NCBI GenBank assembly: GCA_963585895.1
Contig: OY757911.1
Location: 64,687,658 to 64,751,657 of the forward strand
Direction: 5' to 3'
Length of the DNA stretch: 64,000 nucleotides
Origin: Sepioteuthis lessoniana
Lineage: Eukaryota; Mollusca; Cephalopoda; Myopsida; Loliginidae
Position 1 is the first letter of the stretch. Each line of letters opens with the position of its first letter. This document shows positions 34,840 to 45,304 of the stretch, piece by piece. A program made the position numbers and the translations under genes. The notes under the pieces are model-generated. The model was not told the origin of the DNA. It did not search any database and was given only the letters and a program-made list of their open reading frames with translations.

Positions 34840-35000
34840 TTTCTTTGTTATATCGAGTCAACCTTCGTGGGTTAATGCCAAGACTATAATCGTAGAAAAA
34901 CAGCGATGGTTATATTTTAAACCATAGATGGAGTCATAAGGGAGTTGATACTTTTTCTTAGGGTATTAGTCTGAAAGAGAACCTAATAGCCCAACTTTTG
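34840..35000 (-). mobile_element. SINE-C 3' part
   Basis: On plus: 'GGTTTCTTTGTTATATCGAG', 'CAACCTTCGTGGGTTAATGCC' and 'TAGGGTATTAGTCTGAAAG', ending before the tRNA head. Confidence 0.82.
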
Positions 35001-35419
35001 AAAGAGTAGAAGATAGAAAGATAGACGTAAATATAAGAATAAAAAAAGCGACAAAGTACGAAAAAATATTCGAGGAAAACCTACAGAAGAAAATATTTGA
35101 AAGAAGTTGTCATTAAGAAGTTTTTTTTGATTAATGGCGACAATTTTATCGGGTTTTATATCTAAAAAAGGATTAGGTTTCTCATTAAAAGAAAGTAGAT
35201 TATCTTTCAACCTTGAGTTGCGCATATCCATGGCGATCATCTCTGTAGATTAAATATCTAGATTCATAGTGAGGCAAGTGGGGTTAAAGATGATGCTACT
35301 GACTGATAGGGACAATCGGGGAACAAAAGATGCATTTAAATGTCATCCAAATTTGTTCAGCTTTTATAGCAACACTTCACCAGAGCGAAAACAACTAAAA
35401 TTATATCCAAACTAGTTTT

Positions 35420-35660
35420 TGGTTTGGCTTCTTTGTTTAATGGCATAACAATATTCATGGGTCATTTAATGCCAAAGCCATCTTTGTAGAAGGACAATTG
35501 TAGTACTATTTAACTCATAGCTGGGGAATTAGGAAGTCTATACCTTTTTTAAGGGTATTAATTTGAAAGTGAACATAATAGTTCAACAGGAGTTCGAACT
35601 CGCTTACTACGATGTTGCCGTCTATCACGTTAGCCATTACGCTACAGGAACTTTCTCTAA
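35420..35660 (-). mobile_element. SINE-C copy, near full length
   Basis: On plus: 'GGCTTCTTTGTTTAATGGC' to 'GCCATTACGCTACAGGAAC'. The minus-strand head carries GTAATGGCTAACGTG and the B box 'GCGAGTTCGAACTCC'. A detached C tail (plus, 35805-35855) follows after A/C-rich DNA. Confidence 0.9.
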
Positions 35661-35984
35661 TAACGGTTAGAGTACGAACAGTTAAATTCTTTCTCGTCTA
35701 TTCAAACAGATTCATCAAATTAATAAAAAGACCCCCCCTAAAAACAAGAAAAAACAAAAAAAAAACATTAAAAAATAATCCCTAAAAACAACAGAAAACA
35801 AAATTTGGCCGTAAATAGCCCAGAAGATTTTACATGCCGTTAAATAAAATAACCAAGTAATTGAATTTTTTTTTACTGGTGATGAGAGCTGAGATCAACT
35901 CATAAATATTTCACCCCCAAGTCATTTTGCAATATGTTTAATTACAGTGAAGAAACATCTTCAGGTATGTTAGCAAAAGAGGAA

Positions 35985-36165
35985 ATAATTAAAATATTGT
36001 GTAACTGCGCCACCTGGTATCCGTACTGGGTGGGTGGCAAGATTATCCCAGGGAGTCTTCTCCTTAGGCAAAACCTGGGAAGAAGAGTGGGGTTTATTGC
36101 CAAACGCCTGGGGTGCCCCCGAATAGGAATGCCAATGGGATCAAGCATTCTTTGAAGCAAATCAA
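35985..36165. other. GC-rich patch open on both strands, unidentified
   Basis: Surrounded by AT-rich DNA. A plus frame (35934-36155) contains CATWYPYWVGGKIIPGSLLL and a minus frame (35942-36193) contains PTLLPRFCLRRRLPGIILPP. I recognise neither. No splice sites of conviction flank it. It has partial similarity in reverse (GGCATTCCT...GGCAATAAA) to the candidate MITE at 42951-43222, so a repeat is more likely than an exon. Confidence 0.35.
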
Positions 36166-36720
36166 TTAGATTTACATTAAAACCACATTTCAAATAAGAT
36201 CACGGTAAAAAGAATAGGACTAGAATTTTGAAACTTTTTAATATACTACGTGCATATAAATATAATCTCTATATATAATTCGTTTCATTTGTTTACTTAT
36301 AGACACCATGATCAATGAACCAAATCTTGATTAAACTTGGCATAGAAACTTCATTAACATCAAAGAGTGTTTTAAAGGTATCTACGAGAGGAGGAGAAGG
36401 AGGAAAGGGTATGGTTGCGTCAGAGTCCCCTCCTACAATTTCGGAGGTGCCTGGAATATTTTAATTAAAAAATTTTAAGTATGGTTCAATTCACCCAGAA
36501 AACAAATATAATTGCCATCTGCAGAAGCGGCTCCAGCTACTCATGAAGGCACTATGATCTTTTGAGAGAAAATTAATATAAGATTAATTTGTACAAAAAC
36601 AAATTTTATTTAACAAACTGTACTTTAGTATATTATATTTAAATCCCAAGTATGCTTGATTTTTCTGTTTAATACTATATATACAATTTAATCATTAATA
36701 TAATATATTCAATTTAATCA
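36166..36720. other. Unassigned AT-rich sequence
   Basis: No supported feature. Confidence 0.4.
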
Positions 36721-36721
36721 T

Positions 36722-36864
36722 AGGCTTAGGGCTCTTTGTTTAATGACATATCAACCTTCGTGGGTTATTCAATACCAAAGCCTTCCTTCTAGAAGAACAG
36801 CAGTGATGATATTCAACCCATAACTGGGAAGGTAAGGAGGTTCATATATTTCCCAAGGGTGCTT

Positions 36865-36865
<1 letters not shown>
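36722..36865 (-). mobile_element. SINE-C 3' part, cut at a (CA)n run
   Basis: On plus: 'CTCTTTGTTTAATGACATATC', 'CAACCCATAACTGGGAAGG' and 'TTTCCCAAGGGTGCTTG', then directly into (CA)n. The family sequence stops within the GGGTATTAG block, so the microsatellite replaces the rest. Confidence 0.88.
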
Positions 36866-36932
<67 letters not shown>

Positions 36933-37115
36933 ACATGTATGTATAAATACATATATGTATATACACATATATATATACATATGTATATATATGTATATAT
37001 ACATACATGTATATATACATACATGTATATATACATAGATGAATATATATACATATATATATGTATATACATATATATATGTATGTACATATATATATGT
37101 ATGTATATACATATA
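36866..37115. repeat. (CA)n followed by (ACATATAT)n low-complexity tract
   Basis: About 32 CA units and then about 180 bases of mixed ATAC/ATATGTAT repeats. Frames over it encode only Tyr-Ile and Val-Cys runs. Confidence 0.97.
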
Positions 37116-37490
37116 TTAAAAAATATAAAAATTAAAATTAAAAATAAACTTATTCCCAATCAAGCGCTATTATCTATTGACATCTTATAACGGCGGGTGC
37201 AAACACAATTATTCCAAGTACTCCAATGATGACTGGTGAAGGTATCATTTTTATCTTCAAAAAATCTCTTGAGCATCTAACATTTTTATCTGAATTCCTG
37301 AGATGAAGAATTATTATTCATTGATCTGTTCTGGCTGGTATCTTCATCTTAGATATTAGAGTCACAAAATTTTAGCTGTTGTACCGTCTAATCTTCTTCA
37401 GGTGTCTGTTCGAGTTCGTGATTTAAGACTTTCAAACTGAACGCTTTATTCAATCCAGTCTTATTTTACTGTTCATGTGTAGGGGCTATT
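37116..37490. other. Unassigned AT-rich sequence
   Basis: No supported feature. Confidence 0.4.
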
Positions 37491-37493
37491 TCA

Positions 37494-37748
37494 TACGGGA
37501 CATTGGCCTAATGGTTAGAGTGTTTGCCAATAGCTCAGGAGACCTAGGTTCAATCCCCGTTCGAGTAATACCAAAGATTCAAAAAATGGTACTTGATTAC
37601 TCCTTGGATAACACTCAGCATTGTAAGGATAAAGGGTAAAGTGGAGCAATCCCGGGAAAGAAGTAGTGCCCTCCTTTACACCTCGGTGTAGTAGCTATTT
37701 AAAAGGGAACCTTCGGGTTACCCCCGACTTAGGTCACCAACTTTACTT
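37494..37748 (+). mobile_element. SINE-A copy 1 of a tandem pair
   Basis: Head 'TTGGCCTAATGGTTAGAGTG' and 'AGGTTCAATCCCCGTTCGAG', core GGTACTTGATTACTCC, palindrome 'CACCTCGGTGTAGTAGC', end CACCAACTTTACTTTGG. A well-kept A box and B box. Confidence 0.93.
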
Positions 37749-37754
37749 TGGGTA

Positions 37755-37978
37755 CCGAGCCATTGGCCTAATGGTCCGGGAGACCAGGGTTCATCCCAGG
37801 TCGAGTCATACCAAAGACTAAAAAAAATGGTACTTGATGCCTCCTTGCTTAACACACAGCATTATAAGGTAAGGGTAAAGTGGAGTGATCTAGGGAATGA
37901 AGTAGCTCCCTCCCCTACATTAAAAAGGAATCCTTCGGGTCATCCTTGACTAAGGTCGCCAAATTTACTTTTTACTTC
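37755..37978 (+). mobile_element. SINE-A copy 2 of a tandem pair
   Basis: Begins within a few bases of the end of copy 1. The head has lost the stretch between 'TTGGCCTAATGG' and 'TCCGGGAGACC', and the palindromic segment is deleted (CCCTACAT-TAAAAAGG). The end is CGCCAAATTTACTTTTTACTT. The second copy probably inserted at the T-rich tail of the first. Confidence 0.9.
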
Positions 37979-38022
37979 ATATCAGTTAATCTTTCCAAAC
38001 AAATTTGTTCTTCATAAGTTAA

Positions 38023-38585
38023 ATGGTTGTGTTTTATGGTATATCGACCTTTGTAGGTTATTTGATGCCAAATCTTGTTTATACAAATATATTAAATGTA
38101 TATGATTTATAAACGAATAGTTTTTAGGTAACAATTTTTAAAGGAGCCAGAGCTCATTTGTGAGCACGCGGTTAAATGGTTTCAATTATTCTTTTCTAAC
38201 ATTAATAGTTTTATTTGTAAACAGTTAATTCGTACCAAGGCTTATGATGTAACGCTAATAATTCAATTTAACATCAGTAATTTGTTTGCATAAACAAATA
38301 GTTAAATAGTTTCAAGTTTAGAAAATGATTACAAATTTCTATACACATAGATGGACCGTAACAGGTACCACCATTGCGGATCAGAATGGACCTGGGAGTA
38401 ATGACAATGAAGAGTTCTCCACATTCCTCAAAGCTCCGGAACTTGATCCTCACAATGAGTTGCTTAAACATAATATTTGATATTTATCTAGGGCATTCGT
38501 TTGAGTGAGTGTGTGGGGGGTCTTACTCCTCTGCAGAGATACAGTTAGCGTATTCGACATCCTTAGTAGGCTGAAATTCGTTCAT
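38023..38585 (-). mobile_element. SINE-D copy
   Basis: On plus it begins with the tail ('TATGGTATATCGACCTTTG'), has three or four internal units with 'GGTTAAATGGTTTCAATT', and then the core in reverse. The 5' end ('CTGCAGAGATACAGTTAGC', 'GTATTCGACATCC') is degraded. Confidence 0.85.
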
Positions 38586-38639
38586 TGAGTTTTCGTGTGT
38601 CTTTCATTCGCACTAAACTTAACTATATATCTTTTATGG

Positions 38640-38760
38640 GCGCCTCTGTTGGTATAATGATTAACAAGCTAGACTAGCAAGCCTTCACGAATCACATTGG
38701 CTGCCCCATTCATATGGCCTTGTGTCATTCCTAAGTAAAATGCTTAGTAAATTACAACTA
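38640..38760 (+). mobile_element. tRNA-like SINE head fragment
   Basis: 'GGTATAATGATTAACAAGC' then 'GGCCTTGTGTCATTCC'. It resembles the 11596-11705 head and the B/E 3' end. The family is not resolved. Confidence 0.4.
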
Positions 38761-39262
38761 TATAACTTTTATGCACTGTCCGACACAGGGATTGAACTGA
38801 TGACTATCAGGTAACTAAATACATTTCAACGAATTCTTTTATTCATTGCAGGACCAACTGGTGGTGTTAGCTTAGAGCTTTAAACCTTATAGAGTTAATT
38901 TACCTCTTCTAGCGAATCAGAATGTCTTATAATATTCATAGTATAATTAGGTGATGGAATTTTAGAGTCTTCAGCCTAATGTATTTTCTTTTTTAATGAA
39001 AGGCTTCCATAAACGAGTTCGTTTTTGGAAGTTATTAGAGCCTATCGAGCATTGATTACTTCTCATTGCTTTTTTTAAATATTGTTTTAAATTGATTTCA
39101 TACAACAAGATCAGAAGACCCCCACACTTTTTCAATCAATACTTTACGGTTATTAAATGAAAAAAAAAACAAAACAAAACCCTCAGCCAACCCATATCAT
39201 TTTATTTTGTTCACACGTATAGAAACATCTTGATAAAATATGAGGGCGTTTTTCTTAAATAA
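38761..39262. other. Unassigned AT-rich sequence
   Basis: No supported feature; an A/C-rich run lies at 39160-39180. Confidence 0.4.
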
Positions 39263-39264
39263 TT

Positions 39265-39668
39265 TGGTCCAGTTGGTTGGGACTGTAGAAAACACCGACT
39301 GCTTTTCTGAAGAGGGGTAAGACACCCCTAATGAGTGTCCTGGATATAAACAATCTGATGGTGAGGTTACAGTGATGCTGGGGCTTTGGGGAATGCGGAG
39401 CACCCCTTCATTGCTATCGCTCCCAGGTACATTCTGACCCAGAGTGGTAGCATCTGATAGGTCCTATCTATGGGTCAAATAGAACTAAAATGAGTACTTA
39501 TGCCAAATTGAATTATTTGAAATAGAACTGTTTTTACATTTAGCTGTGTGTAAACAAAAAACTGTACTTATGCTAAACTGAATTGTTTGAAATAGAACTA
39601 TTTATAAGCATAAAAATAGATTTGCCATTAAATAACCTACAATGGTTGATATGTCATATTACAAAACC
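39265..39668 (+). mobile_element. SINE-D copy
   Basis: 5' end 'CCAGTTGGTTGGGACTGTAG', core through 'CTATCTATGGGTCAAATAG', two internal units, and the shared tail 'TAACCTACAATGGTTGATATG'. About 400 bp, one of the compact copies. Confidence 0.9.
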
Positions 39669-40298
39669 AAACATCTTAAATAATTCCAGACTCTTCACCG
39701 ATTGCTGCCTTCAACTGGTCAAGTTTTTGTTCGTAGTAATCTTCTGGTTATACGGGAGAGGATGTTAGTAGAGGAACCCCTTTAATTCTTACAAAGTATA
39801 ACGTTATTTGCATGAAAACCCGCGTTTATTTAGTTGAGATTAATTTTATTTGACTTACAGTTTCTTGCATTCTGATAGTTCATTGGAAAATGACCGATGT
39901 TTTTGCAAACCAATATTTTAAAAACAAAAGAATAAAGCTTTTATCGATTTGAATATTTTCATTTGGTCCGGATTATTAATGCTAACTAAGCAATAATACT
40001 ATATAATTATTTTACATCTTCAACTTGAAAAACTACCAATTAACATAATTAGCAATGTTCAATTAAATGAGAATAATTACTTTTGCAAGACAGGTAATTT
40101 GTTGAAGTTTTTCTTTTGAAGTTTGAAATTTAGATTATTCCCAATTTATTAAGTTATTACTTTTCGCAAATAATTGTTTATTGTTTGTGATGAACGACTA
40201 CCTTTCCTATGAGAAAAAATGTCCATTAAAATTTGAGTTTAATAATTTTGCATAGCAAAACTTGGCAGGCTATAGAAGACATAAACAAATTCCTCTCA

Positions 40299-40301
<3 letters not shown>
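39669..40301. other. Unassigned AT-rich sequence
   Basis: No supported feature. Confidence 0.4.
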
Positions 40302-40370
<69 letters not shown>

Positions 40371-40542
40371 GCGATACGTTAACTCTAGTTTTCCAATGTA
40401 TTTTCTCAAGGATTTTAGGAACAGAAATGGCCAAAATTTTCCAAATCATTGTAAGTGAATTTCTCATTGACTGTAGTTGCATAACGAGATTTGTTATCTC
40501 TGTTTGTGTGTCTGTCACCACCTCTCCCTTCCTTTCTCAGAT

Positions 40543-40637
<95 letters not shown>
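40302..40637. repeat. (TA)n 40302-40370 and (AC)n(AT)n 40543-40637
   Basis: Two long dinucleotide tracts separated by ~170 bases of ordinary sequence. The 183-codon frame over them is mostly Tyr-Ile and Thr-His repeats and is not a gene. Confidence 0.97.
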
Positions 40638-40638
<1 letters not shown>

Positions 40639-40844
40639 GAAGGGAATGTATAGTTCTCAGTCGAATGCAATTCCACGTATACATCCAGTTGTTCAACACA
40701 ATTGGTATCTTATTTCTCAAATTCCTTTAACTCTTAAGAAAATAGATAAAAATACTGAAAAGATAACCGCCTTCAACTCTTTGATCTGTCTGTCTGTTGG
40801 CCTGTCTGTCTAACTGCACACACATGCACACATATTTCATTTCA

Positions 40845-41385
40845 CCCGAGTTGGTTAGGGCTGTAGAATACGCCGACTGCATCAATGCAGAGAAGTAAGA
40901 CTACTTCCCCAATAAGTGTCCTGGATATGACACTAAACCATCCGATGGTGAGACTCCAGTTCCGGAGGTTTGGGGAATTTGGAGTAACTCTTCATTACCA
41001 TTACTCTCAAGTTCACTCTGATCCGCTGTGGTCGTACCTGTTAGGGTTGCATCTGTGGGTCAAATAAAAATCTAATCATTTTTTGAAACTTGAAACCATT
41101 TAACTGTGTGCAAACAGATAATTGATGCTAAATTGAATTGTTAGCATTACATAAAAAGTCTTGTTACCAATTAACTTTGAACAAATAAAACTATTAATGT
41201 TAGTAAGCAATAATTGAAGCCATTTAACTGTGTGCAAAAAAAATATCTCTTTAAAAACTTTTATCTACAAACTGTTTGTTATCAAATCATATATATATTT
41301 AATATATATTTATAAACATAATTTGGCATTAAATAACCAACAAGGGTTGATATGCCATAAAACACAACCAACCAACCAACCAACA
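40845..41385 (+). mobile_element. SINE-D copy
   Basis: 5' end 'CCCGAGTTGGTTAGGGCTG', a clear core to 'CATCTGTGGGTCAAATAAA', then internal units with 'CATTTAACTGTGTGCAAAC' and the tail 'TTGGCATTAAATAACCAAC' ending in (ACCA)n. Confidence 0.9.
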
Positions 41386-41955
41386 AACCTATTGTATTTC
41401 TCTTGGTAGTTTTTTGTATAGGCAAACTTGGTTGTTGATTATCTATGTGTCTTCCTGTTTGCTTATGTGCCGTTGATTTTACCGCTCTTCGTCGTATCAA
41501 GAGGATGAGAAGCACAGGAGGAAGAGAGAATTCAACAAACATTGAATAGAGTCAAGACTGTTTCCACTGGCATTAATTACAAAGTGACTTCTATCGAAAT
41601 ATGTTTTGGCCCGGTCATTCTGTACTGCAAGCAGTTTGTTACGGTTTTTTGAGTATTGCTACCGCTCTATTCGGAGTCTGTGATTACAGCGCGAACTTGT
41701 TGTAACAGGAAAGTCAATAACAGTATACTAGTAAGTAAACATTAGTGCGAAATAAATTAAAATATCAAATTGATTGTCTAAGCTATTGCCATTGGTAAAA
41801 ATTATGAAATTAGTATACTTAGAAGATGTTCATCCTGTTTTTTTAGCAGTAAATAAACTAATAACAGGTAAGATGCAAAACATTTTATGTAATAAGCGAA
41901 TATTCTGGCTTTCTAAAATGGTCTTTAAACAAACAAGATTAAATTATTCAAATCA
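41386..41955. other. Unassigned AT-rich sequence
   Basis: No recognised feature, though decayed upstream Tc1 sequence may extend into the right end. Confidence 0.4.
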
Positions 41956-42120
41956 ATGGCATAAATCTTTGATATACAAACAAAAGGAAATGAGCTTGAA
42001 ATAGACTCGAGAGAAACAATCATGGCGTGTGGACAATTAGATGAAAGTAATCTTCAGCGATGAATCAAGAATCTGTATTAGCTACAACAGTGATGCTGGA
42101 ACTTTAGCCTGCTAAATAAA
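41956..42120 (+). pseudogene. Tc1-like transposase fragment around the first catalytic Asp
   Basis: One frame reads MSLK, stop, TREKQSWRVDN, stop, MKVIFSDESRICISYNSDAG, TLAC, stop. The block K-V-I-F-S-D-E-S-R is the signature around the first catalytic Asp of Tc1-type DDE transposases, and W-x-x-D-x-(W) before it fits too (the last W is now a stop). Nothing after the fragment continues the catalytic domain, and SINE-A follows 60 bases later. Confidence 0.8.
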
Positions 42121-42177
42121 AAAAAAACAAATCGAGGATCCTCTAAGTGAGCTAATTCCATAATTTTTGCCAGGAAT

Positions 42178-42432
42178 AAAAAAGTTGGCGACCTTAGTCG
42201 AGAGTAACCCGAAGGCTCCCTTTTAATAGCTACTACACCGAGGTGTAAGGGAGGGCGCTACTCTTTCCCCTGGATTGCTCCACTTTACCCGTGATCCCTA
42301 CCTTATATTGCTGAGTGTTAAGCAAGGAGGCATCAAGTACCATTTTTTGAGTCTTTGTTATAACTCGACCTGGGATTGAACCCAGGTCTCCAGGACCATT
42401 GGCGAACACTCTAACCATCATGCCAATGTCCG
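42178..42432 (-). mobile_element. SINE-A copy, near full length
   Basis: The minus-strand head carries 'TGGTTAGAGTGTTCGCCAATG' and 'GGTTCAATCCCAGGTCGAG'. The TTACACCTCGGTGTAGTAGC palindrome and ...CGACTAAGGTCGCCAAC end are clear. Confidence 0.93.
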
Positions 42433-42649
42433 GTAAAAAGTGACCTATAAAAGTTAAAATTACTTATCCTAGTTAATTGAAGGGTTGTTTGAAATTAAAA
42501 AAAAATCTTATAAACTATTGAATAAAGATGTTTTGTATTATGCAACATTAGCGACAACTAATACACTTAAACTTCACCAAGAATATTGAAATCATGTTTG
42601 TGTCACGTATAATAAGATAGTCGTCATTAAGTTTAGCTAAGTTTGACCC

Positions 42650-42895
42650 AAGCCTAGCAGTATGGAGCATCCACTGAGTAGTAACTGATCTGTAACACCA
42701 ACTTACAAATCATTACTCAAAGAGGTACCTATTACCACACAACTTGCTAACAATTACACATGAAAAGGTGCTCAGTCCTATAACTAAGCTAGATTTTGTT
42801 GAGGCACATGGCCAGAAATATCGGGCACCTAGCCAAGGTCGAATTCACGAATCAGCTAGCTGAGATAGCTAAACATTACACCTAGAGAGGTGATG
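42650..42895 (-). mobile_element. Possible decayed tRNA-like SINE
   Basis: On minus, 'CTAGGTGTAATGTTTAGC' followed by 'GTGAATTCGACCTTGGC' has A-box/B-box character and spacing. No second copy was found here, so this is tentative. Confidence 0.3.
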
Positions 42896-42950
42896 ATCCC
42901 CATATTTAGATAGTTGATTGATAAATGGAACTGTTATAAACCGGGATTTA

Positions 42951-43222
42951 CTAGATATTCACCACTAAATGGTATTTGTTTGTTTCTCCACCTAGACAAA
43001 GTGTGGCATAAGGTCTTTTTAAAGTGGAAGCCAGGCACGAGCCGAAGCTCAAATACGCGGCGGCTACCAAGATGCCTTTGCCCCGTTGGCATTTCTTTAA
43101 AACGAGGCTTTCTCATGCACCTGGCAATAAAACTAACTCTGCTGAAGCAAGTGAAAGCCTGGGAGAACGGTCCCCTGAGGCCAAGGGAGTTACGAACGAA
43201 GGAATTTTTGGTGGTGAATAGA
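42951..43222. mobile_element. Candidate MITE with short terminal inverted repeats
   Basis: The left end TATTCACCACTAAA and right end TTTTTGGTGGTGAATA form an inverted repeat of about 10-14 bp. The interior is markedly GC-richer than the flanks, as if acquired as a unit. A long open frame (42914-43423) crosses it without any recognised domain. No clear target-site duplication beyond TA-like bases was seen. Confidence 0.5.
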
Positions 43223-43615
43223 ATGTTGCAATCAGGGGTTTATAAAATAATATTCACTATCAAATTGCCGACCTATTTTAGTCAGCTATTTATAAGAACT
43301 ATAAAGAAGATAATTATTCGTATAAGTATACATACAACAGAAACCGTTTTAACAATTAATCTCAACCCTTATCTCATTGGAAACATCCCGGAAGAAAGAT
43401 TATCCAGGTATCAACATTTTTGAATCACCTAATAAAATTATGATACTCCACAACATGATTCTTTGGCTTTTTGCATTTATGTGTTACTTTCTTTGTTCAA
43501 GATTGAACAAATAACCTGAGGCGAGCCAGCTGATCTTTTTTGATCAGCGTAGACCTTTAGAGTACTTATATAACAGTTTGTTTTTTTGCGTTGCCACTTT
43601 GTTAATTATTCAAGG
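43223..43615. other. Unassigned AT-rich sequence
   Basis: No supported feature. Confidence 0.4.
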
Positions 43616-43616
43616 G

Positions 43617-44075
43617 TGGGTAGTTTCCGTGGTGTAGTGGCGAACATGCTGAACTATGACATCGTAGTAAGCAAGTTCGAACCTCAGTTGCGCTATTAAG
43701 TTCTCTTTCGGATTAATACCCTTAGGAAATGTATTAACCTTCTTATGCCTTTCAGTTATGGGTCAAATATTACCACTACTGTATTCTACAAGGATGGCTT
43801 TGGCATAAGTTAATCTTTTAATAACATAGACCTGACTGGCGTTCGTGCCAGGTGGGTGTTATTAATTTCAATCATCTGGTTCCAGGGTTTTTTTCCCCGT
43901 CAATACCTGCTTTGTAGGGTCGAGTCCATGGCTTGGCGCCTGAGGCGAGCTAATATGGAAAATGCCGACGGGACCAAACTTTTTTGTGATAGCCGTGCGT
44001 GGCCCCCGGAATAAGATGACCTTGTGTCGCATCCTGACTAAGAACTCATGAAGGTTGATATGCTATTAAACAAAA
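43617..44075 (+). mobile_element. SINE-C copy split by a SINE-E
   Basis: Head and body run 43617-43822 ('CCGTGGTGTAGTGGCGAAC', 'GCAAGTTCGAACCTCAG', 'GGATGGCTTTGGCATAAG'). The shared tail resumes at about 44038-44075 ('CATGAAGGTTGATATGC'). The 215 bases between are SINE-E, which therefore inserted into the C tail. Confidence 0.78.
43823..44037 (+). mobile_element. SINE-E copy inserted in SINE-C
   Basis: GC-rich. 'TGGCGTTCGTGCCAGGTGG' and the B-box-like 'GTAGGGTCGAGTCCATGG' match 33585-34145. It ends with 'GACCTTGTGTCGCATCCTG'. Confidence 0.65.
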
Positions 44076-44134
44076 ACAAAAACAAAACAAAACAATTATC
44101 TAAAACAACCCGAAAGAGCAAGATTGCATGTTTT

Positions 44135-44350
44135 AGGTTAGTTCAGTACGTTCGCCAATAGCCTGGAAAACCGGGGTTCAATCCCAGGTCGAGTCATACC
44201 AAAGACTCAAAAAATGGTATATGATATCGCATTGTTTAACACTTGCTTTATAAGGTAAGGGTCAAGGATAACGTGGAGCAATCTAAGGAAATGAATAGCG
44301 TCCTCCCCTACACCTCGGTGTAGTAGCTATTGAAAAGGAAGCCTTTAACT
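44135..44350 (+). mobile_element. SINE-A copy
   Basis: Part of the head ('GTTCGCCAATAGCC', 'GGGTTCAATCCCAGGTCGAG'), core, and 'CTACACCTCGGTGTAGTAGC'. The last ~30 bases of the family are missing. Confidence 0.88.
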
Positions 44351-45304
44351 AACTTTAATACTTTCAGTATTACAATACAATAACATTTCATAATTTTGAT
44401 AGTCACCTTGCCACAGTCGAACTCATAGAACTTGTTAGACCCTTGAAACAGGTGTTATGAACCTGTAATACATGAATTTACAATCTAAACTGGATTATTT
44501 ATAACCTGTTATTCATTACATAATTTGTAATTATCTTATTTTCTCTATTGATTGAATTGTTTTACGATTTTAATAATCTTCTTATTAAACAACGTCGATA
44601 AGAATACGATAGATAGATATAGAGATAAAGCGAAGGAGAAGAATGGAAGGAAGAAAAGAAAGAAGAAGAAAGAAAAAAAAGTTTGTAGGCTGATGGATCG
44701 TACTAACAGATATGCTTTTCCCACGAGCTAGGATATATTTTCCTTCCAAATGAAGAACATTCAGTCATATAAAAATATTGATCAATGTATTGCTGAGATT
44801 GTCAATCAAAGCTTTTATGAAGCCTGGCAAATTAGTATTAACTTGGCAAGGCATCAATCCACTGCATTTGCCAATCACATTAAAATCTTGGCAGCTTACA
44901 ACGTTTATATGCTGCGTAAAAAGTTTCCATTGGTCGACAACGTATGTTTATATCATTGATATTTTGCCAAGAACTTAATAAATTACTCAAAGTTTCAACA
45001 AAATGAAAATATTCTTTCGAAATTTAAATTTCATTTTCTAAACTTGAATTACATTTTAGGAGAAACGCGAAATTATAAAATATTTTGTTAAAAACAAAAT
45101 GTATTTTTATTTATTTCGTAACAACTTTTTAAAAATATTGTTTAAAAATCCAGTTTTACTTTTTTATGAGAAAACAATGCGTGAAAGGTTAAAGATTAAT
45201 GATTGTCTTGGTTTTCATAATCCTACATTCTGATTCAGAAAACTAATGGTAAGCAGTGCGTGATTTGGTACACAGTACAACTTTACGGTAAACAATATTG
45301 CACT
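44351..45304. other. Unassigned AT-rich sequence
   Basis: A frame at 44750-44959 has no recognisable domain. An AAGAAAG-rich patch lies at 44635-44680. Confidence 0.4.

Noticed and set aside
36769..37190. Several overlapping Tyr-Ile-Cys-Val-rich frames on both strands
   Set aside because: Translation of (CA)n and (ATAC)n low-complexity DNA.
40262..40813. 183-codon open frame on plus
   Set aside because: It is made almost wholly of (TA)n, (AC)n and (AT)n tracts read as Tyr-Ile and Thr-His. No domain and no flanking gene signals.
42914..43423. 169-codon frame as a gene
   Set aside because: It crosses the candidate MITE and AT-rich flank. No motif; the sequence outside the MITE looks random.
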